A stretch of DNA of 64,000 bases from Polaromonas sp. C04 (GCF_002002705.1 NZ_MUNS01000030.1:116820-180819); one strand, 5' to 3'; shown: positions 16,093-25,949, counted from the first letter of the stretch. Translations and numbers: made by a program. The notes: generated by a model not told the origin, from the sequence alone.

Positions 16093-16899
16093 ATGACATT
16101 GAAGACCGCATCTGCACTGACTCTTGCCGTCTTGGCCACCCTGGCCGGGTGGGGCACCGCTTTCGCCCAATCCGAAACCCCGGCCGAGGCCCAGGCCCCG
16201 GCCCAGGCCGCCGCGGCGCCGACACCCGACTACACGCTGGCCTACAACATCGGCGTCGTCACCGACTACCGGTACCGCGGCATTTCGCAGTCGCGTCTCA
16301 AGCCGGCCCTGCAGGGCGGCGTGGACTTCGCCCACAAGAGCGGCTTTTACCTGGGTGCGTGGGCCTCCACCATCAAGTGGATCAAGGACGCCGGTGCGAG
16401 CGACGGTTCCGTGGAGCTCGACCTTTATGGCGGCTACAAGGGCGAGATTGCCAAGGACTTCACCTATGACGTCGGCTACCTGCGCTACCAGTACGTCAAC
16501 AACACGCTCGGCGACGTGCCCGGCTTTGGCAACGCCAACACCGACGAGCTGTACGGTGCGCTGACCTGGGGCATCGTGACCGTCAAGTATTCGGACAGCG
16601 TCTCCAACCTGTTCGGCACGCTGAACAGCAAGAACAGCGGCTACCTCGACGTGAGCGCCAATGTCGATCTGGGCAACGGCTGGTCGGTCGTGCCGCACGT
16701 GGGCCACCAGATGGTCAAGAACAACGGCGCGCTGTCCTATACGGATTACGCGCTGACGCTGGGCAAGGACTTCGGCAAGGGTCTCTCGGCCACCCTGGCC
16801 GTGGTGGGGACCGATGCCAGCAAAACCCTGTACGTCACGCCGGACGGCAAGTTCACCGGCAGGACCGCCTTGGTGCTGGGCGCCAAGTACACCTTCTGA
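16093..16899 (+). CDS. TorF-family outer-membrane porin-like protein
   Basis: 268 residues. A signal peptide occupies residues 1-25 (cleavage near TAFA-Q), followed by an Ala/Pro/Glu-rich linker to about 46. The rest is a run of alternating beta-strand segments, beginning YTLAYNIGVVTDYRYRGISQ and ending ALVLGAKYTF with a terminal Phe typical of outer-membrane barrels. The match is to the TIGR02001/TorF putative porin family. It is first in the sigma54-controlled operon with glnK and amtB, which implies a role in uptake of a nitrogen source across the outer membrane under nitrogen limitation. CTGGAGAATCGC precedes the ATG. Confidence 0.87.
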   Translation: MTLKTASALTLAVLATLAGWGTAFAQSETPAEAQAPAQAAAAPTPDYTLAYNIGVVTDYRYRGISQSRLKPALQGGVDFAHKSGFYLGAWASTIKWIKDAGASDGSVELDLYGGYKGEIAKDFTYDVGYLRYQYVNNTLGDVPGFGNANTDELYGALTWGIVTVKYSDSVSNLFGTLNSKNSGYLDVSANVDLGNGWSVVPHVGHQMVKNNGALSYTDYALTLGKDFGKGLSATLAVVGTDASKTLYVTPDGKFTGRTALVLGAKYTF

Positions 16900-17265
<366 letters not shown>

Positions 17266-17294
17266 ACATCCCCGTCAACCAGAAAGTCAAGAAC

Positions 17295-18836
17295 ATGAAA
17301 AAACTACTTGTCTCCCTCGCACTGGGCCTGAGCCTGTTGACGGGCGGCCTCGCCATGGCGCAGGCGCCTGCGGCGGCTGGTGCGGCATCTGCTGCATCGG
17401 CCGCGGCCGATGCGACGCCTGTTGATGCTGCCGCGCCGTCGGCCAGCGCTGCTGCTGCTGCGCCGGTTCCCGCGGCTGCCACGGCGCCGGCACCTGCTGC
17501 CTCAGCCGCCACCGCGCCCGCGGACACCGTCAACAAGGGCGACACCGCCTGGATGATCGTGGCCACGCTGCTCGTCATCATGATGAGCATTCCGGGCCTG
17601 GCCCTGTTCTACGGCGGCCTGGTGCGCAGCAAGAACATGCTCAGCATCCTGATGCAGGTGTTCGTGATCTTCTCGCTCATCGTCATCCTGTGGACCCTCT
17701 ACGGCTACAGCGTGGCGTTCACGGCCGGCAATCCGTTCTTCGGCAGCCTGGACAAGATCTTCATGAAGGGCATCACGCCGGACTCGATGGCCGCGACCTT
17801 CAGCAAGGGAGTGGCGATCCCCGAGTTCATCTACATGGCCTTCCAGGCGACCTTTGCCGCCATCACGGTGGCGCTGGTGATCGGCTCGCTGGCCGAGCGC
17901 GCACGCTTCTCCGCCGTGCTGCTGTTTGCCGCGCTCTGGTTCACCTTCAGCTACCTGCCGATCGCCCACATGGTCTGGTACTGGGACGGCCCGGACGGCA
18001 TCGTCGACCAGGCCGGCCTGGACAAGGTGACGGCGGCCGCCGGCTGGCTCTGGGCCAAGGGCGCGCTGGACTTTGCGGGCGGCACCGTGGTGCACATCAA
18101 TGCCGCCATGGCGGGTCTGGTGGGTTCCTTCGTGCTGGGCAAGCGCGTGGGCCTGGGGCGGGAGTCGATGGCGCCGCACAGCCTGACCCTGACCATGGTC
18201 GGCGCCTCGCTCCTGTGGGTCGGCTGGTTCGGCTTTAACGCCGGCTCCGCGCTGGAAGCCAATGGCTCGGCCGCGCTGGCCTTCGTCAACACGCTGGTCG
18301 CCACCGCGGCAGCCACCCTGTCCTGGATGGGCGCCGAGGCGCTGCACAAGGGCAAGGCCTCCATGCTGGGTGCTGCGTCCGGCGCCGTGGCGGGTCTGGT
18401 GGCCATCACGCCGGCGGCCGGTTTCGTGGGCGTCATGGGCGCGCTGGTGCTGGGCCTGCTGGCGGGCATGGCCTGCCTGTGGGGCGTGAACGGGCTCAAG
18501 CGCCTGCTGGGCGCGGACGATGCGCTGGACGTGTTCGGCGTGCACGGCGTCGGCGGCATATTGGGCGCGCTCATGACGGGCGTGCTGGCGTCGCCCGCGC
18601 TCGGCGGCACCGGCATCTGGGACTACGTGGCCAACAAGGTCGCCCCGGACTATTCGATCACTGGCCAGCTCTGGATCCAGTTGCAGGGCGTGCTCACGAC
18701 CATCGTCTGGTCGGGCGTGGTGGCCTTCATCGCCTTCAAGATCGTCGACATGGTGATCGGGCTGCGCGTGAGCGAAGAGGCCGAGCGCGAGGGCCTGGAC
18801 ATCACCTCGCACGGTGAAACCGCCTACAGCCGCTAG
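17295..18836 (+). CDS. amtB: Ammonium transporter with signal peptide and long Ala/Pro linker
   Basis: 513 residues. The N-terminal signal peptide MKKLLVSLALGLSLLTGGL ends near AMA-Q. A low-complexity Ala/Pro-rich periplasmic segment follows (about 23-80), then the eleven-helix Amt core starting at WMIVATLLVIMMSIPGLALF. The twin-His pore residues are in GTVVHINAAMAG and FGVHGVGGILGA. The family motif FYGGLVRSKN is present. It conducts NH3/NH4+ into the cell under control of GlnK encoded 29 bp upstream. The linker makes it longer than E. coli AmtB (about 430). Confidence 0.93.
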   Translation: MKKLLVSLALGLSLLTGGLAMAQAPAAAGAASAASAAADATPVDAAAPSASAAAAAPVPAAATAPAPAASAATAPADTVNKGDTAWMIVATLLVIMMSIPGLALFYGGLVRSKNMLSILMQVFVIFSLIVILWTLYGYSVAFTAGNPFFGSLDKIFMKGITPDSMAATFSKGVAIPEFIYMAFQATFAAITVALVIGSLAERARFSAVLLFAALWFTFSYLPIAHMVWYWDGPDGIVDQAGLDKVTAAAGWLWAKGALDFAGGTVVHINAAMAGLVGSFVLGKRVGLGRESMAPHSLTLTMVGASLLWVGWFGFNAGSALEANGSAALAFVNTLVATAAATLSWMGAEALHKGKASMLGAASGAVAGLVAITPAAGFVGVMGALVLGLLAGMACLWGVNGLKRLLGADDALDVFGVHGVGGILGALMTGVLASPALGGTGIWDYVANKVAPDYSITGQLWIQLQGVLTTIVWSGVVAFIAFKIVDMVIGLRVSEEAEREGLDITSHGETAYSR

Positions 18837-18875
18837 CGCCTGACGCTGTCTGGCGAGCGCCTCGCCGGGAGCTTT

Positions 18876-18901
18876 GGCCCACCGCCAGGTGGGCCATTTT
18901 C
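18876..18901 (+). terminator. Hairpin after amtB
   Basis: GGCCCACC (18876-18883) pairs perfectly with GGTGGGCC (18888-18895) across a GCCA loop and is followed by ATTTTC. It lies 40 bases after the amtB stop and would end the torF-glnK-amtB transcript. Confidence 0.7.
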
Positions 18902-18992
18902 ATTGGTGGGAGCGAGGTACAACGTGGGGCACAATGGTCGCGGAGGCAAGCGCCATGACGGCCCCAATGACGATTCAAACCGAAAGTGCAAC

Positions 18993-19916
18993 ATGACCTG
19001 GCAGACCGTTGTGACCGAACCCAGCCAACTGGGCGAATCGCCGTTCTGGCACCCGCAGGAGGAGCTGCTGTACTGGGTCGATATTCCGGCGCGCCAGATC
19101 CTGCGCGCCAACGTGTTCACGGGCACGCTCGAGCGCTGGACCATGCCGACGGAGCCCGGCTGCATTGCGCCGGCGCGCAGCGGTGGCCTCGTGATTGCGC
19201 TGCGCGATGGCATGTACCGCGCCACCACGTGGGGCGGCGAGCTCAAGCTGCTGCAGCACTTTGACCACGACACGGCCACCACCCGCTTCAACGACGGCAA
19301 GGCCGACCCGCTGGGACGCTTTTGGGCCGGCACCATGTACGAGCCGCGCGATCGCGCCGAGGCCGAGCTGTTCTCGCTGGACTGCAGGAATGCGCAGGCC
19401 GGCGGCCCGCCCGTGCTGGAGCGCAAGGCCGGTGGCGCCGTGATTGCCAACGGGCTGGCCTGGTCGCCCGATGCCAGCACGGTGTACTGGAGCGACACCA
19501 CGCGCCACGTCATCTACGCCTGGGACTGGGACGCGGCCAGCAATGCCATGACGCGCCGGCGCGTGTTCCGGCAGCTCCCGGGCAAGCCCGACGGCTGGAA
19601 GACCGGCCTGCCGGGATACGGCGGGCGGCCCGATGGCGCGGCGGTGGATTCGCAGGGCAACTACTACAGCGCCATGTTCGAGGGCCGGCGCCTGCTCAAG
19701 TTCGCCCCCACCGGCGAGCTGCTGGCCGACATCCCCGTGCCCGTGCAGTGCCCGACCATGCCGTGCTTTGGCGGCGCCGATCTGCAAACCCTGTACCTCA
19801 CCACGGCCTGCCACGGCCGTCCGGCCGCCGAACTCGCGGCGATGCCGCTGTCGGGCTGCGTGTTCTCGATGCGGGTCGAGGTGCCGGGGCTGCCCGTCAA
19901 CTTCTTCGTGGACTGA
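18993..19916 (+). CDS. SMP-30/gluconolactonase/LRE-like family protein
   Basis: 307 residues from MTWQTVVTEPSQLGESPFWH, a six-bladed beta-propeller of the SMP-30 family. Predicted metal ligands are visible: Glu15 (GESPFW), Asn153 (IANGLAWSPD) and Asp214 (RPDGAAVDSQGNY). RFNDGKADPLGRFWAGTM is the family's second-blade signature. Members are sugar-acid lactonases (gluconolactonase, L-arabinolactonase). No sugar-catabolic partner is adjacent, so the lactone is unknown. The start at 18993 is by family alignment; no good ribosome site is visible, and an in-frame ATG at 18957 or the ORF start at 18903 remain possible. Confidence 0.85.
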   Translation: MTWQTVVTEPSQLGESPFWHPQEELLYWVDIPARQILRANVFTGTLERWTMPTEPGCIAPARSGGLVIALRDGMYRATTWGGELKLLQHFDHDTATTRFNDGKADPLGRFWAGTMYEPRDRAEAELFSLDCRNAQAGGPPVLERKAGGAVIANGLAWSPDASTVYWSDTTRHVIYAWDWDAASNAMTRRRVFRQLPGKPDGWKTGLPGYGGRPDGAAVDSQGNYYSAMFEGRRLLKFAPTGELLADIPVPVQCPTMPCFGGADLQTLYLTTACHGRPAAELAAMPLSGCVFSMRVEVPGLPVNFFVD

Positions 19917-19935
19917 GTGGCGTCGCGGCTGCTAC

Positions 19936-19985
19936 TGAATAAGTAGCTATCAGCCCAGGACCTTCAAGGGCTGCAGGCCGATTTT
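19936..19985 (+). repeat. Weak copy of the short dispersed repeat
   Basis: ACTGAATAAGTAGCTATCAG leads to CAAGGGCTGCAGGCCGATTTTG, a diverged relative of the copies at 924 and 13567. It sits between two convergent genes (SMP-30 and glutathione peroxidase) and may help terminate both. Confidence 0.35.
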
Positions 19986-19993
19986 GTTTGAAC

Positions 19994-20479
19994 TCAGGCG
20001 GCCAGCGCGGCCTCGATGTCCTTCGTCAGGCTCTTGGGCGTGTCGGTTGGCGCATAGCGCTTGATCACCTGGCCATCCTTGCCGATCAGGAACTTGGTGA
20101 AGTTCCACTTGATGGCCTTGAGGCCGAGCAGGCCGGGGGCCTCGGCCGTGAGCCACTGGTACAGCGGGTCGGCCTTGGCGCCATTCACGTCGATCTTGGC
20201 CATCATGGGAAAGCTCACGCCGTAGTTGAGCTGGCAAAAGCTCGCAATCTCCTCGTTGCTGCCGGGGTCTTGCGCGCCGAACTGGTTGCACGGAAAACCC
20301 AGTACCACCAGTCCCTTGCTGCCATAGGTCTCGTGCAGCTGCTCCAGCCCGGCGAACTGCGGGGTGAAGCCGCAGGCGCTGGCCGTGTTCACGATCAACA
20401 GCGCCTTGCCCGCAAAATTTTTCAGCGGCACGCGCTTGCCGTCCATCTGCTGGGCTTCGAAATCGTAAATAGTTGGCAT
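19994..20479 (-). CDS. Glutathione peroxidase family (thiol peroxidase)
   Basis: 161 residues, thioredoxin fold, starting MPTIYDFEAQQMDGKRVPL. Peroxidatic Cys36 lies in NTASACGFTPQ, and the FPCNQFGAQDPGS motif supplies the conserved Gln and a second Cys at 64. WNFTKFLIGKDG provides the catalytic Trp/Asn pair. It is a cysteine rather than selenocysteine enzyme, so it probably uses thioredoxin or glutathione to reduce organic peroxides. CAGGAGCCAAC before the ATG at 20479 fixes the start. Confidence 0.92.
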   Translation of the reverse strand: MPTIYDFEAQQMDGKRVPLKNFAGKALLIVNTASACGFTPQFAGLEQLHETYGSKGLVVLGFPCNQFGAQDPGSNEEIASFCQLNYGVSFPMMAKIDVNGAKADPLYQWLTAEAPGLLGLKAIKWNFTKFLIGKDGQVIKRYAPTDTPKSLTKDIEAALAA

Positions 20480-20647
20480 GTTGGCTCCTGTGGGTTGGTT
20501 GCTATTTGGTGCATCTTGCCGCAACATCAGCGCCAACGCTGGCAGGCTGCACCGGGCCGGGTGCCCCGGCACCTGGTTCGCACCCGAGCGGCCCGGAAGT
20601 ATCCTCCCCCCAATTGCACCTTATCTGAATCAGGCTACACCATCACT

Positions 20648-21775
20648 ATGAGCATGCCCCAGCCCCTTGCCCTGGTCGGTTTTCCGCCCAATGAGGTTTC
20701 GGCCTTCAATGCGCTGTTCCGGCTGGCCGCGCGCTCCGGGCCGGGCTATGTCATGGTCGAGCATGTGCAGCAGGCCCACATCGTCGTGGTCAACGCCGAC
20801 GATATCGATGCGGTACGCCGGTTGTGGAGCAGCCAGCCTGGCGCCCGCGTGCTCTTGATCGGCCAGTCCGATGCCGGCACGGGCTGGCCCGTGCAGCCGC
20901 GGCCCATTCAGCTGCTGGCGGTGCTCGAGGCGGTGCGCTCGCTCGGCGCGCCCGCGCCGGAGCAGCACAGCCGCCCCGCCGGGTTTGCCCCCACCATGCC
21001 GTTCGAGCCGTCGACGAGGCCCGCTGCCGCGTACGATGGCGAGCCGCTGCCGGGCCGGACCTCTGACCTGCGTCCCGCCTTTGCCGCGACCGAGCCGTTT
21101 GCGCCGCTGGAGATGCCGCGCGCCGCGCCGGACTCGAGCGGCTTTCAGCCGACCCAGCCCTATGTGCCGGGCGACGAACTGCTGGCCACGCCCGCAGCCG
21201 GCGTCCCTGCCGCGGCGGCGCCTGCCGACGCGATCGATCCCGCGAGCATCGCGCTGTGGCGTGAAGCCCGGCGCGTGAATTCCCCCTCGGCTCCCGTCGC
21301 TGCCGAGCCCCCGCCAGTGCCGGCTCGCTCTGAAGTCCACCAGCCTGCGGCGGACCGGATCGACCCTGCCATGTCGGCGTCACCCTGGGGCGACGATGTG
21401 CTGGTGGTCGACGGAGGCGATCTTTCCCGGCGCACCCTGGAGCGGCATTTGCAGCAGCATGGCTTTCGTGCCGATCCGGTGCGCAGCGGGGCCGAGGCCG
21501 TGCGGCAGCTCGCAACGCGTTCGTACCGGCTGGTGTTCGTGAACGAGCCGGTGGCCGACATGAGTGTGTATCAAGCCTGTCGCACCGTGCGCCGGCAAAA
21601 AAACGCCAACGGCACCCGGCCCGCGGTCTTGCTGGTGCTGTCGAACCGCAGCGGATGGTGGGACCGGCTGCGCGCACGGCTGGCCGGCTGCGATGCCTGC
21701 CTGGTCCGCCCGTTCGACGAGGTCGTGCTGGGCGGCGTGATGGCGCGCTTTGCCGCGCCCCGAAACAAAGCCTAG
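20648..21775 (+). CDS. Degenerate response-regulator-like protein with proline-rich linker
   Basis: 375 residues. The N-terminal part (1-100) is a receiver-like alpha/beta region (PLALVGFPPNEV, HIVVVNADDIDAV, ARVLLIG). The disordered linker (about 101-248) carries three copies of an F-x-x-T-x-P-(F/Y)-x-P motif: FAPTMPFEP (113), FAATEPFAP (145) and FQPTQPYVP (166). The C-terminal receiver-like domain (about 249-370) has VLVVDGGD, but the phosphoacceptor position is Asn299 (RLVFVNEP) and the conserved Lys is Arg (LVRPFD). It cannot use the normal aspartate phosphorelay. No kinase is adjacent. The start at 20648 follows the coding signal; the frame is open farther upstream, but that region overlaps glutathione peroxidase antisense. 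Confidence 0.7.
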   Translation: MSMPQPLALVGFPPNEVSAFNALFRLAARSGPGYVMVEHVQQAHIVVVNADDIDAVRRLWSSQPGARVLLIGQSDAGTGWPVQPRPIQLLAVLEAVRSLGAPAPEQHSRPAGFAPTMPFEPSTRPAAAYDGEPLPGRTSDLRPAFAATEPFAPLEMPRAAPDSSGFQPTQPYVPGDELLATPAAGVPAAAAPADAIDPASIALWREARRVNSPSAPVAAEPPPVPARSEVHQPAADRIDPAMSASPWGDDVLVVDGGDLSRRTLERHLQQHGFRADPVRSGAEAVRQLATRSYRLVFVNEPVADMSVYQACRTVRRQKNANGTRPAVLLVLSNRSGWWDRLRARLAGCDACLVRPFDEVVLGGVMARFAAPRNKA

Positions 21776-21778
21776 TGT

Positions 21779-21850
21779 GGCCCCCACGCTGGTCGCTTCG
21801 CGTACTGCGCTGCCCCCCAAGGGGGCTGCCTTGGCTTGGGGCGGCCCGGC
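21779..21850. repeat. GC-rich palindromic intergenic repeat, copy 1
   Basis: GGCCCCCACGCT, CTTCGCGTACTGCGCTGCCC and CCAAGGGGGC are followed by CTTGGCTTGGGGCGGCCCGGC. The same 70-base pattern recurs at 34008-34079. GCCCCCCAAGGGGGC can form a hairpin between the convergent pseudo-receiver and EamA genes. I recall this family as frequent in Comamonadaceae genomes. Confidence 0.75.
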
Positions 21851-21852
21851 GC

Positions 21853-22770
21853 CTAGCCCGTCCGCGGGCGCACCGACGGCGCAGGCTTGTCGCAGGCCAG
21901 GGCCGACCACAGGGCCGCGAGCAGAATCAGGCCCCCGCCAGCCAAGGTGCGGCCGGTCAATTCGGCCGCGCCCAGTGCGACCGATGAGGCACTGGCAAAC
22001 ACCACTTCCGAGAGCATGATCAGCGCGGTGCCGTGTGAGCTGAGCCGTGCGGCGCCATATTGCAGCGCCAGGTTGCCGATCAAAAATGCCAGGCTCAGCG
22101 CCACCGCATACACCAGCCACGAGAGCGCCGGCGCCGGCGGCAGCGCCACCACACCGCGTGCCAGGCCGAGGCCGGCCGCCGAGGTGGCCATCAGCGCGCC
22201 GCCGCCAAACATGGCCAGCACGCGCGACTCGGCCGGTGTGTGGCGGAGTTTGCGCAGCAGGATGTTGGTGAGTGCGAAGCTGAAGCCGCCCATCAGGGCG
22301 AGCCAGTCGGCCGCGCTCTCGGGCACCGGCCAGGCCGAGTCGCCCGTCTTGAGCACGATCACCACGCCGGCCAGCGCCAGCAGCATGCGCGACAGCGAGG
22401 TGGCGGTGGGCTTTTCGCCCAGCAGCGGCCACGCCAGCAGCACTGCCCACAGCGGCATCAGGTAAAACAGCAGCACCACGCGCACCACGTCGCCCACGGT
22501 CACGGCCCAGTTGAAGCCGACGTTGGTCAGGCCCGAGGCGATCATCAGCAGCCCCAGCAGGGGGTACTGCAACAGGCCGCGCCAGGCCCGCGGCCGCACT
22601 GCGAGCAGGCAGCCCAGCGAGACGACATAAATGATGGCGGTGGCCCACAGCGGATGCACGCCGTGGCTCTCGAGCTGGCGAAACGGCCACCACGACACGC
22701 CCCAGACAAAGGCGTTCACCATCAAGGCGGCGGCGGCCAGCAGCGCGCCTTGGCGACTACCAGCGCTCAT
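21853..22770 (-). CDS. EamA/DMT-superfamily permease
   Basis: About 305 residues with some ten hydrophobic helices in two EamA repeats (about 10-145 and 155-290). It begins [20 protein letters not shown] and contains [13 protein letters not shown] near the N terminus. Members export amino acids, sugars or metabolites. The substrate is unknown. The start at 22770 overlaps the lplT stop by four bases (ATGA), so the gene is translationally coupled to lplT. Confidence 0.85.
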   Translation of the reverse strand: MSAGSRQGALLAAAALMVNAFVWGVSWWPFRQLESHGVHPLWATAIIYVVSLGCLLAVRPRAWRGLLQYPLLGLLMIASGLTNVGFNWAVTVGDVVRVVLLFYLMPLWAVLLAWPLLGEKPTATSLSRMLLALAGVVIVLKTGDSAWPVPESAADWLALMGGFSFALTNILLRKLRHTPAESRVLAMFGGGALMATSAAGLGLARGVVALPPAPALSWLVYAVALSLAFLIGNLALQYGAARLSSHGTALIMLSEVVFASASSVALGAAELTGRTLAGGGLILLAALWSALACDKPAPSVRPRTG

Positions 22771-24050
22771 CCGTGCAGGTTGTCGTTGCGCGCGATGGCG
22801 AGCAGATGCTCGATCTCGTCGCGGTATTTGATGCAGTTGTGCTTGTACCAGCGCCGGATCATCCACATCATGAACGCGACCACCACGCCAAAGGTGGTGA
22901 TGGCGCCAAAGGCCGACAGGCCCAGGCCGGTCGAGAGGCTGTAGAACGCGCCCAGAATCAGGATGCAGGCCTGTTCGTTGAAATTCTGTACCGCGATGGA
23001 GCGGCCCGCGCCCATCAGGTTGTGGCCGCGGTGCTGCAAGAGCGCGTTCATGGGCACGACGAGGAAGCCGCCCAGGCCGCCCAGCAGGATCAGGAACGGC
23101 GCGGCAATCCAGACGTTGTGGATGTAGTTCATCAGAATCACCAGCACGCCCATGGCAATGCCCATCGGGATCACGCGGGTGGCGGTATCGAGCCGCATGC
23201 GCAAGGAGGCCACGACGGCCCCGACGGCGGTGCCGATCGCGACCACGCCGACCAGCGAGGACGCCTGCGTGGTGCTGTAGCCCAGCGCCAGCGCGCTCCA
23301 GGCCAGCACGATGTATTTCAGGTTGCCGCTGACGCCCCAGAACAGCGTGGTGGTGGCCAGCGAAATCTGGCCCAGCTTGTCACGCCACAGGCGCGAGTTG
23401 CAGCTCAGGAAATCGGGCACCAGTTCCAGATAAGTGCGCGACATGGGGCGCATCTCCACACCGGTCAGCGGGATGCGCAAATTGAACCAGGCCGCCAGCG
23501 CATACACAAAGATCAGCACCACGATGGCGGCCTGCGGCGGCGTGTGGATGCCGGTGTTGATGTACGGGAAATCGAACGACAGCAACATGCTCGAGACCTG
23601 ATGCCCCACCAGCTGCCCGCCGAGCAGCACGCCCAAAATGATGGAGGCAATCGTCAGCCCCTCGATCCAGCCGTTGGCCTTGACCAGTTGCGAGGCCGGC
23701 AGCAGTTCGGTCAGGATGCCATACTTGGCCGGCGAGTAGGACGCGGCGCCCAGCCCCACCACCGCGTAAGCCATCAGCGGGTGCGTGCCCACCAGCATCA
23801 GCAGGCAGCCCAGCATCTTGATGGCGTTGCTGATGAACATGACCTTGCCCTTGGGCTGCGCGTCGGCAAAGGCGCCGACGAAGGGCGCGAGGATCACATA
23901 GAACAGCGCGAACATCGGCACCAGGGCGGCGCGTTGCCATTCGGCGCCACCGCCGCTGCGGATCAGTTCCACGGCGGCCACGAACAACGCGTTGTCAGCC
24001 AGCGAACTGAAAAACTGGGCCGACATGATGGTGTAAAAGCCGCGTTTCAT
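22767..24050 (-). CDS. lplT: Lysophospholipid transporter LplT
   Basis: 427 residues, 12-helix MFS protein beginning [20 protein letters not shown], a typical LplT opening (Q-F-x-S-x-x-D-N-A). [14 protein letters not shown] matches the conserved loop. LplT flips lysophospholipids inward across the inner membrane for reacylation. It is divergent from alr, with 126 bp of shared upstream sequence (24051-24176), and followed by a coupled EamA gene. No aas acyltransferase gene is adjacent, unlike in enterics. Confidence 0.9.
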   Translation of the reverse strand: MKRGFYTIMSAQFFSSLADNALFVAAVELIRSGGGAEWQRAALVPMFALFYVILAPFVGAFADAQPKGKVMFISNAIKMLGCLLMLVGTHPLMAYAVVGLGAASYSPAKYGILTELLPASQLVKANGWIEGLTIASIILGVLLGGQLVGHQVSSMLLSFDFPYINTGIHTPPQAAIVVLIFVYALAAWFNLRIPLTGVEMRPMSRTYLELVPDFLSCNSRLWRDKLGQISLATTTLFWGVSGNLKYIVLAWSALALGYSTTQASSLVGVVAIGTAVGAVVASLRMRLDTATRVIPMGIAMGVLVILMNYIHNVWIAAPFLILLGGLGGFLVVPMNALLQHRGHNLMGAGRSIAVQNFNEQACILILGAFYSLSTGLGLSAFGAITTFGVVVAFMMWMIRRWYKHNCIKYRDEIEHLLAIARNDNLHG

Positions 24051-24176
24051 GAACTGCTGGTCAAGGCATCAGTGGATCTGATGCGCGATGATTTGTGGGG
24101 TCTCCAAATAACAGTGGGTTATAGCATGCCCCCTCAGTGCCAAAATGCCCACCATTACCGTTTTGCTGCTGCCGCC

Positions 24177-25271
24177 ATGCCCCGTCCGATCCAGGCCACC
24201 ATCCATCTACAGGCCCTGCGCCACAACCTGGCGCGCGCGCGCCGGGCCGCGCCCGATGCCCGCGTCTGGGCGGTCGTCAAAGCCAACGCCTATGGCCATG
24301 GCATCGAGCGCGTGTACGAGGGCCTGCGCGGCGCCGACGGCTTTGCGCTGCTGGACCTGGGCGAGGCCGAGCGCGTGCGCGCCCTGGGCTGGCGCGGGCC
24401 CATCCTGCTGCTGGAGGGCGTGTTCGAGGTGCGCGACCTGGAGCTGTGCTCGCGCCTTAACCTGTGGCACACCGTGCATTGCGACGAGCAGATCGAGATG
24501 CTCGCCACGCACAAGACGCAGGCGCCGCATCGCGTGTTCCTCAAGATGAATTCCGGCATGAACCGCCTGGGCTTCACGCCGCAGCGCTACCGCGCCGCGT
24601 GGACGCGGCTCAATGCGCTGCCGCAGGTGGACGAGATCTCGCTGATGACGCACTTCAGCGACGCCGACGGCGCCAAGGGCATTGCGCAGCAACTCGAGGT
24701 GTTCAACGCCGCCACGCAGGACCTGCCCGGCGAGCGCACGCTCAGCAACAGTGCCGCCACGCTGCGCTACAACGGCGGCGCGCCGCTGCGCTCGGACTGG
24801 GTGCGCCCCGGCATTGCCGTGTACGGCAGCGCGCCCGACTTCCCCGAGCACGATGCGGCGCACTGGGAGTTGCAGCCGGCCATGACGCTTGCTGCAAAAA
24901 TCATAGCGATCCAGGATCTGGCAGCGGGGGCTACGGTCGGCTATGGCTCCAGCTTTGTGGCCGACGCGCCGCTGCGCATCGGCGTCGTGGCGTGCGGCTA
25001 TGCCGACGGCTACCCGCGCCACTGCAGCACCGGCACCCCGGTGCTGGTGAACGGCGTGCGCACACGCATGGTCGGGCGCGTCAGCATGGACATGATCACG
25101 GTGGACCTCACGCCCGTGCCCGAGGCGGGGTTTGGGTCCGAGGTCACGCTGTGGGGACGCGCCGCGAATGGCGCCGTGCTGTCGATCGACGAGGTGGCGC
25201 AGGCGGGGGGCACGGTGGGGTATGAGTTGATGTGCGCGCTGGCGCTCCGAGTGCCGGTCGTGGTGGCGTAG
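24177..25271 (+). CDS. alr: Alanine racemase
   Basis: 364 residues from [18 protein letters not shown]. The PLP-binding Lys35 lies in [24 protein letters not shown] is the substrate-side motif, and [11 protein letters not shown] is the C-terminal catalytic loop. The N-terminal TIM barrel and C-terminal beta domain are full length. It makes D-alanine for peptidoglycan. The frame is open far upstream on the antisense of lplT, but the ATG at 24177 matches the family start. Confidence 0.95.
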   Translation: MPRPIQATIHLQALRHNLARARRAAPDARVWAVVKANAYGHGIERVYEGLRGADGFALLDLGEAERVRALGWRGPILLLEGVFEVRDLELCSRLNLWHTVHCDEQIEMLATHKTQAPHRVFLKMNSGMNRLGFTPQRYRAAWTRLNALPQVDEISLMTHFSDADGAKGIAQQLEVFNAATQDLPGERTLSNSAATLRYNGGAPLRSDWVRPGIAVYGSAPDFPEHDAAHWELQPAMTLAAKIIAIQDLAAGATVGYGSSFVADAPLRIGVVACGYADGYPRHCSTGTPVLVNGVRTRMVGRVSMDMITVDLTPVPEAGFGSEVTLWGRAANGAVLSIDEVAQAGGTVGYELMCALALRVPVVVA

Positions 25272-25303
25272 CGGGGATCACCGGCTCCCCCGGTTCCTCT
25301 CTC

Positions 25304-25333
25304 GTCATTCCCGGCTTGACCGGGAATCCACGG
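25304..25333. repeat. 30-bp palindromic repeat, copy 1
   Basis: GTCATTCCCGGCTTGACCGG continues GAATCCACGG. It is identical to 59277-59306. ATTCCCGG and CCGGGAAT form a hairpin around CTTGA. This is a REP-like element; here it lies just after alr and may end its transcript. Confidence 0.85.
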
Positions 25334-25369
25334 TAGTTGGGTGACGATCATTGCGAGCGGCCCGGTTCC

Positions 25370-25940
25370 GGTTGTTGCCCGACGGGCGGGAGTCGGGATG
25401 TGCGCCCGACGGCGCAGTAACTTTTCTTTGAGTGCCCAAAGAAAAGTCACCAAAAGAAAGGGCAGCCGCAGACACGGCCCCTGCGGGGTGCCTTGCGCTG
25501 CTCGGGGCCAGCGGGAAGCGCGCAAACTCGCCCTGCGGGCTCAAACAGCGCGCGCTTCTTGATCCGCTTGCCCCTGCGCTGCTCAGCCGTGCCAGGACGG
25601 CGGGGAGCCGAATACCGATAACCAATACCGGTACCAAGACAAATTCAGCACCAAACGCAGGGCGCGTCCTTGTCATATTGGTATTGGCTGTTTTGGCCGT
25701 CCTCACGCCGTCATGAGGAGGCGAGTAGCGCAGAGCCGGGCGGATCAGGGGCGCAGATGTTTGAGCCCGAAGGGCGAGTTTCTGTGCACCCCGCCCGGAT
25801 CGAGCAACGCAGCATGCCCGCATAGCGGGCCGACGAATCCGGCTCGCCTTTTCTTTGGTGACTTTCTTTTGGCGACGCAAAAGAAAGTTACTGCGCCGTC
25901 GGGCGCACATCCCGACATCTCGTCCGCCGGGGCGAAACCC
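25370..25940. repeat. Large imperfect inverted-repeat element
   Basis: The left arm (about 25375-25570) and right arm (about 25740-25930) are inverted copies. GTCGGGATGTGCGCCCGACG then GCGCAGTAACTTTTCTTTG on the left (from 25392) returns inverted at 25883-25917. AAACTCGCCCTGCGGGCTCA at 25523 returns inverted at 25758-25781. The middle carries a CCAATACCGGTACC-type sequence and CATATTGGTATTGG. Open frames inside it on both strands look like repeat translation, not genes. This fills the 678-base gap between alr and the PanE-like gene. Confidence 0.75.
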
Positions 25941-25949
25941 GGCCTGGTT

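Noticed and set aside
17502..18812. 436-codon minus-strand frame opposite amtB
   Set aside because: His/Gly/Arg-rich shadow of a clear ammonium transporter.
22773..24176. Long upstream extension of the alanine racemase frame (468 codons)
   Set aside because: It is antisense to lplT, with the Gln/His/Arg-rich composition typical of shadow frames; alr starts at 24177.
24889..24935. TGCAAAAATCATAGCGATCC patch in alr as a repeat insertion
   Set aside because: The encoded [19 protein letters not shown] matches ordinary alanine racemase sequence, so no insertion is needed to explain it.
25305..25910. Open frame of 201 codons on the minus strand across the inverted-repeat element
   Set aside because: Its sequence is translation of the two repeat arms (Arg/Ala/Pro-rich, no domain), with similar frames on the other strand.
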